This document shows positions 13,320 to 13,918 of a stretch of 13,918 nt of DNA, piece after piece. The stretch is from Candidatus Methanomarinus sp. HR1 (GTDB lineage Archaea > Halobacteriota > Methanosarcinia > Methanosarcinales > Methanocomedenaceae): the NCBI GenBank assembly GCA_002926195.1, contig MZXQ01000002.1, positions 1 to 13,918 on the forward strand, read 5' to 3'. Each line of letters begins with the position of its first letter. Positions within the stretch are counted from its first letter, which is position 1. The notes under the pieces were generated by a model that saw only the letters and a program-made list of their open reading frames with translations, ran no database searches and was not told where the DNA came from. Made by a program: the position numbers and the translations under genes.

Positions 13320-13918
13320 ATGAAAAAAGTTACTCTTTATGTCTCAGGCAATGTTCAACGTGTTGGTTACAGGGCAAAAGTCAAATCTATAGCCAAAGCA
13401 TTAGGTATAAAAGGATCTATTCAAAACCTTCCGGGTGGTAAAGTAAAGATCATTGCACAGGGGGAGCAAACAGAACTGGATAAGCTAATTCACGATATAA
13501 ATATTTCAAACAATCTTATTAATGTCACTAACATCAAGCAGGAATATTCCATTCCTTCAGATGATTATGAAGATTTTGATAAAGTTGTTGGTGGTGGGGA
13601 AACTGATGAAAGACTGGATAATGCACTGGATTTATTTAAAAAACTCATTGCTGTCACCGAAGATGGATTTAATAGGCTTGAAAACAAACAAGATCAGACT
13701 ATTGATAAAATCAGTGATCTTGGAAAAGAACTTGGTGATAAAATAGATCAAGTAGGTTATAAAGTAGATCAAGTAGGTTATAAAGTAGATCAGGTAGGTG
13801 ATAAAGTAGATCAGGTAGGTGATAAAGTAGATCAGGTAGGTGATAAAGTAGATCAGGTAGGTGATAAAGTAGATCAGGTAGGTGATAAAGTAGATCAGGT
13901 AGGTGATAAAGTAGATCA
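13320..13918 (+). CDS. acylphosphatase domain fused to a heptad-repeat coiled coil (3' end outside window)
   Basis: The frame from ATG 13320 is open to the window end (199 codons seen). Residues 1-90 are an acylphosphatase fold: VTLYVSGNVQRVGYRAKV with the phosphate-binding Arg18 in GYR, then GSIQNLPGGKVKIIAQG with the catalytic Asn36. The usual VQGVGYR has an Arg in place of the first Gly. A short Gly/acidic linker follows, then a helical region from about 105, and from residue 142 seven-residue units (V/I-D-Q-V-G-D/Y-K) repeat without break to the edge. The units put Val at a and d positions of a heptad, as in a coiled coil, although each has a Gly. Acylphosphatases hydrolyse acyl phosphates; a fused long stalk is not their normal architecture. 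Function, C-terminus and total length are unknown. Divergent from the chelatase operon. Confidence 0.8.
   Translation, partial: MKKVTLYVSGNVQRVGYRAKVKSIAKALGIKGSIQNLPGGKVKIIAQGEQTELDKLIHDINISNNLINVTNIKQEYSIPSDDYEDFDKVVGGGETDERLDNALDLFKKLIAVTEDGFNRLENKQDQTIDKISDLGKELGDKIDQVGYKVDQVGYKVDQVGDKVDQVGDKVDQVGDKVDQVGDKVDQVGDKVDQVGDKVD
13743..13918 (+). repeat. 21-bp tandem repeat within the acylphosphatase gene
   Basis: Eight complete 21-bp units plus eight bases of a ninth. Units 1-2 are variants (CAA and TAT codons), whereas units from 13785 onward are identical, each reading GTAGATCAGGTAGGTGATAAA-type sequence (VDQVGDK). Identity at synonymous sites points to recent expansion by slippage or unequal recombination. 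Because 21 is a multiple of three, copy-number change keeps the frame. The window ends inside the array, possibly at an assembly break. Confidence 0.95.

Noticed and set aside
13522..13746. 74-codon plus-strand frame
   Set aside because: Out-of-frame shadow of the acylphosphatase gene, whose true frame is open to the window edge.
13743..13918. Possible CRISPR array or satellite DNA
   Set aside because: Units are contiguous 21-mers with no spacers and translate as an uninterrupted heptad repeat in frame with the acylphosphatase domain.

Overview
The window looks like a stretch of an A+T-rich euryarchaeal chromosome, most likely from the methanogen/ANME (Methanosarcinales-type) lineages. Evidence: a PCNA-binding FEN1, the archaea-restricted DUF357 and DUF555/UPF0212 families, a Dph6-type diphthamide ATPase, an archaeal SelB-like factor with a decayed GTPase domain, TATA-type promoters, and GGAG/GGTG Shine-Dalgarno sites. 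The taxonomic placement is inference from gene content, not from a marker search.

Layout, left to right. (1) 1-470: an accessory spot. Two small hairpins precede a 275-bp unit with perfect 21-bp terminal inverted repeats that encloses a truncated GxxExxY gene; a 30-bp near-palindrome then lies just past the 3' end of the next gene. (2) 471-1514 (-): archaeal SelB-like protein. (3) 1598-5078 (+): Dph6-type ATPase, a CNNM/CorC-type membrane protein with a CBS pair, DUF357, DUF555, and a PfkB sugar/nucleoside kinase. (4) 5075-6623 (+): a Cys-rich lipoprotein overlapping a thioredoxin-CcdA fusion, a likely extracytoplasmic thiol-redox pair. (5) 6624-6848: a G+C-rich (about 55%) island between convergent genes with its own TATA box, a candidate ncRNA. 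(6) 6849-10481 (-): an operon-like series transcribed right to left: short TrmO-like protein, FEN1, a stand-alone CheA-P5/CheW-like stub joined to FEN1 by a TAATG overlap, IlvD, and a membrane-anchored OB-fold protein. (7) 10539-13145 (-): a three-TM protein, a ChlI-type AAA+ ATPase and a ChlD-type VWA protein, the motor half of a chelatase-like machine without its large catalytic subunit. (8) 13320-end (+): an acylphosphatase domain continuing into a growing array of near-identical 21-bp (heptad) repeats that runs off the window.

Most genes are housekeeping. The items that deserve follow-up are the acylphosphatase/heptad-repeat fusion, the G+C-rich intergenic RNA candidate, the inverted-repeat GxxExxY element, the orphan CheA-P5 stub coupled to FEN1, the minimal TrmO-like protein, and the redox pair. 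I did not find a clear defence system, CRISPR array, rRNA or tRNA gene.
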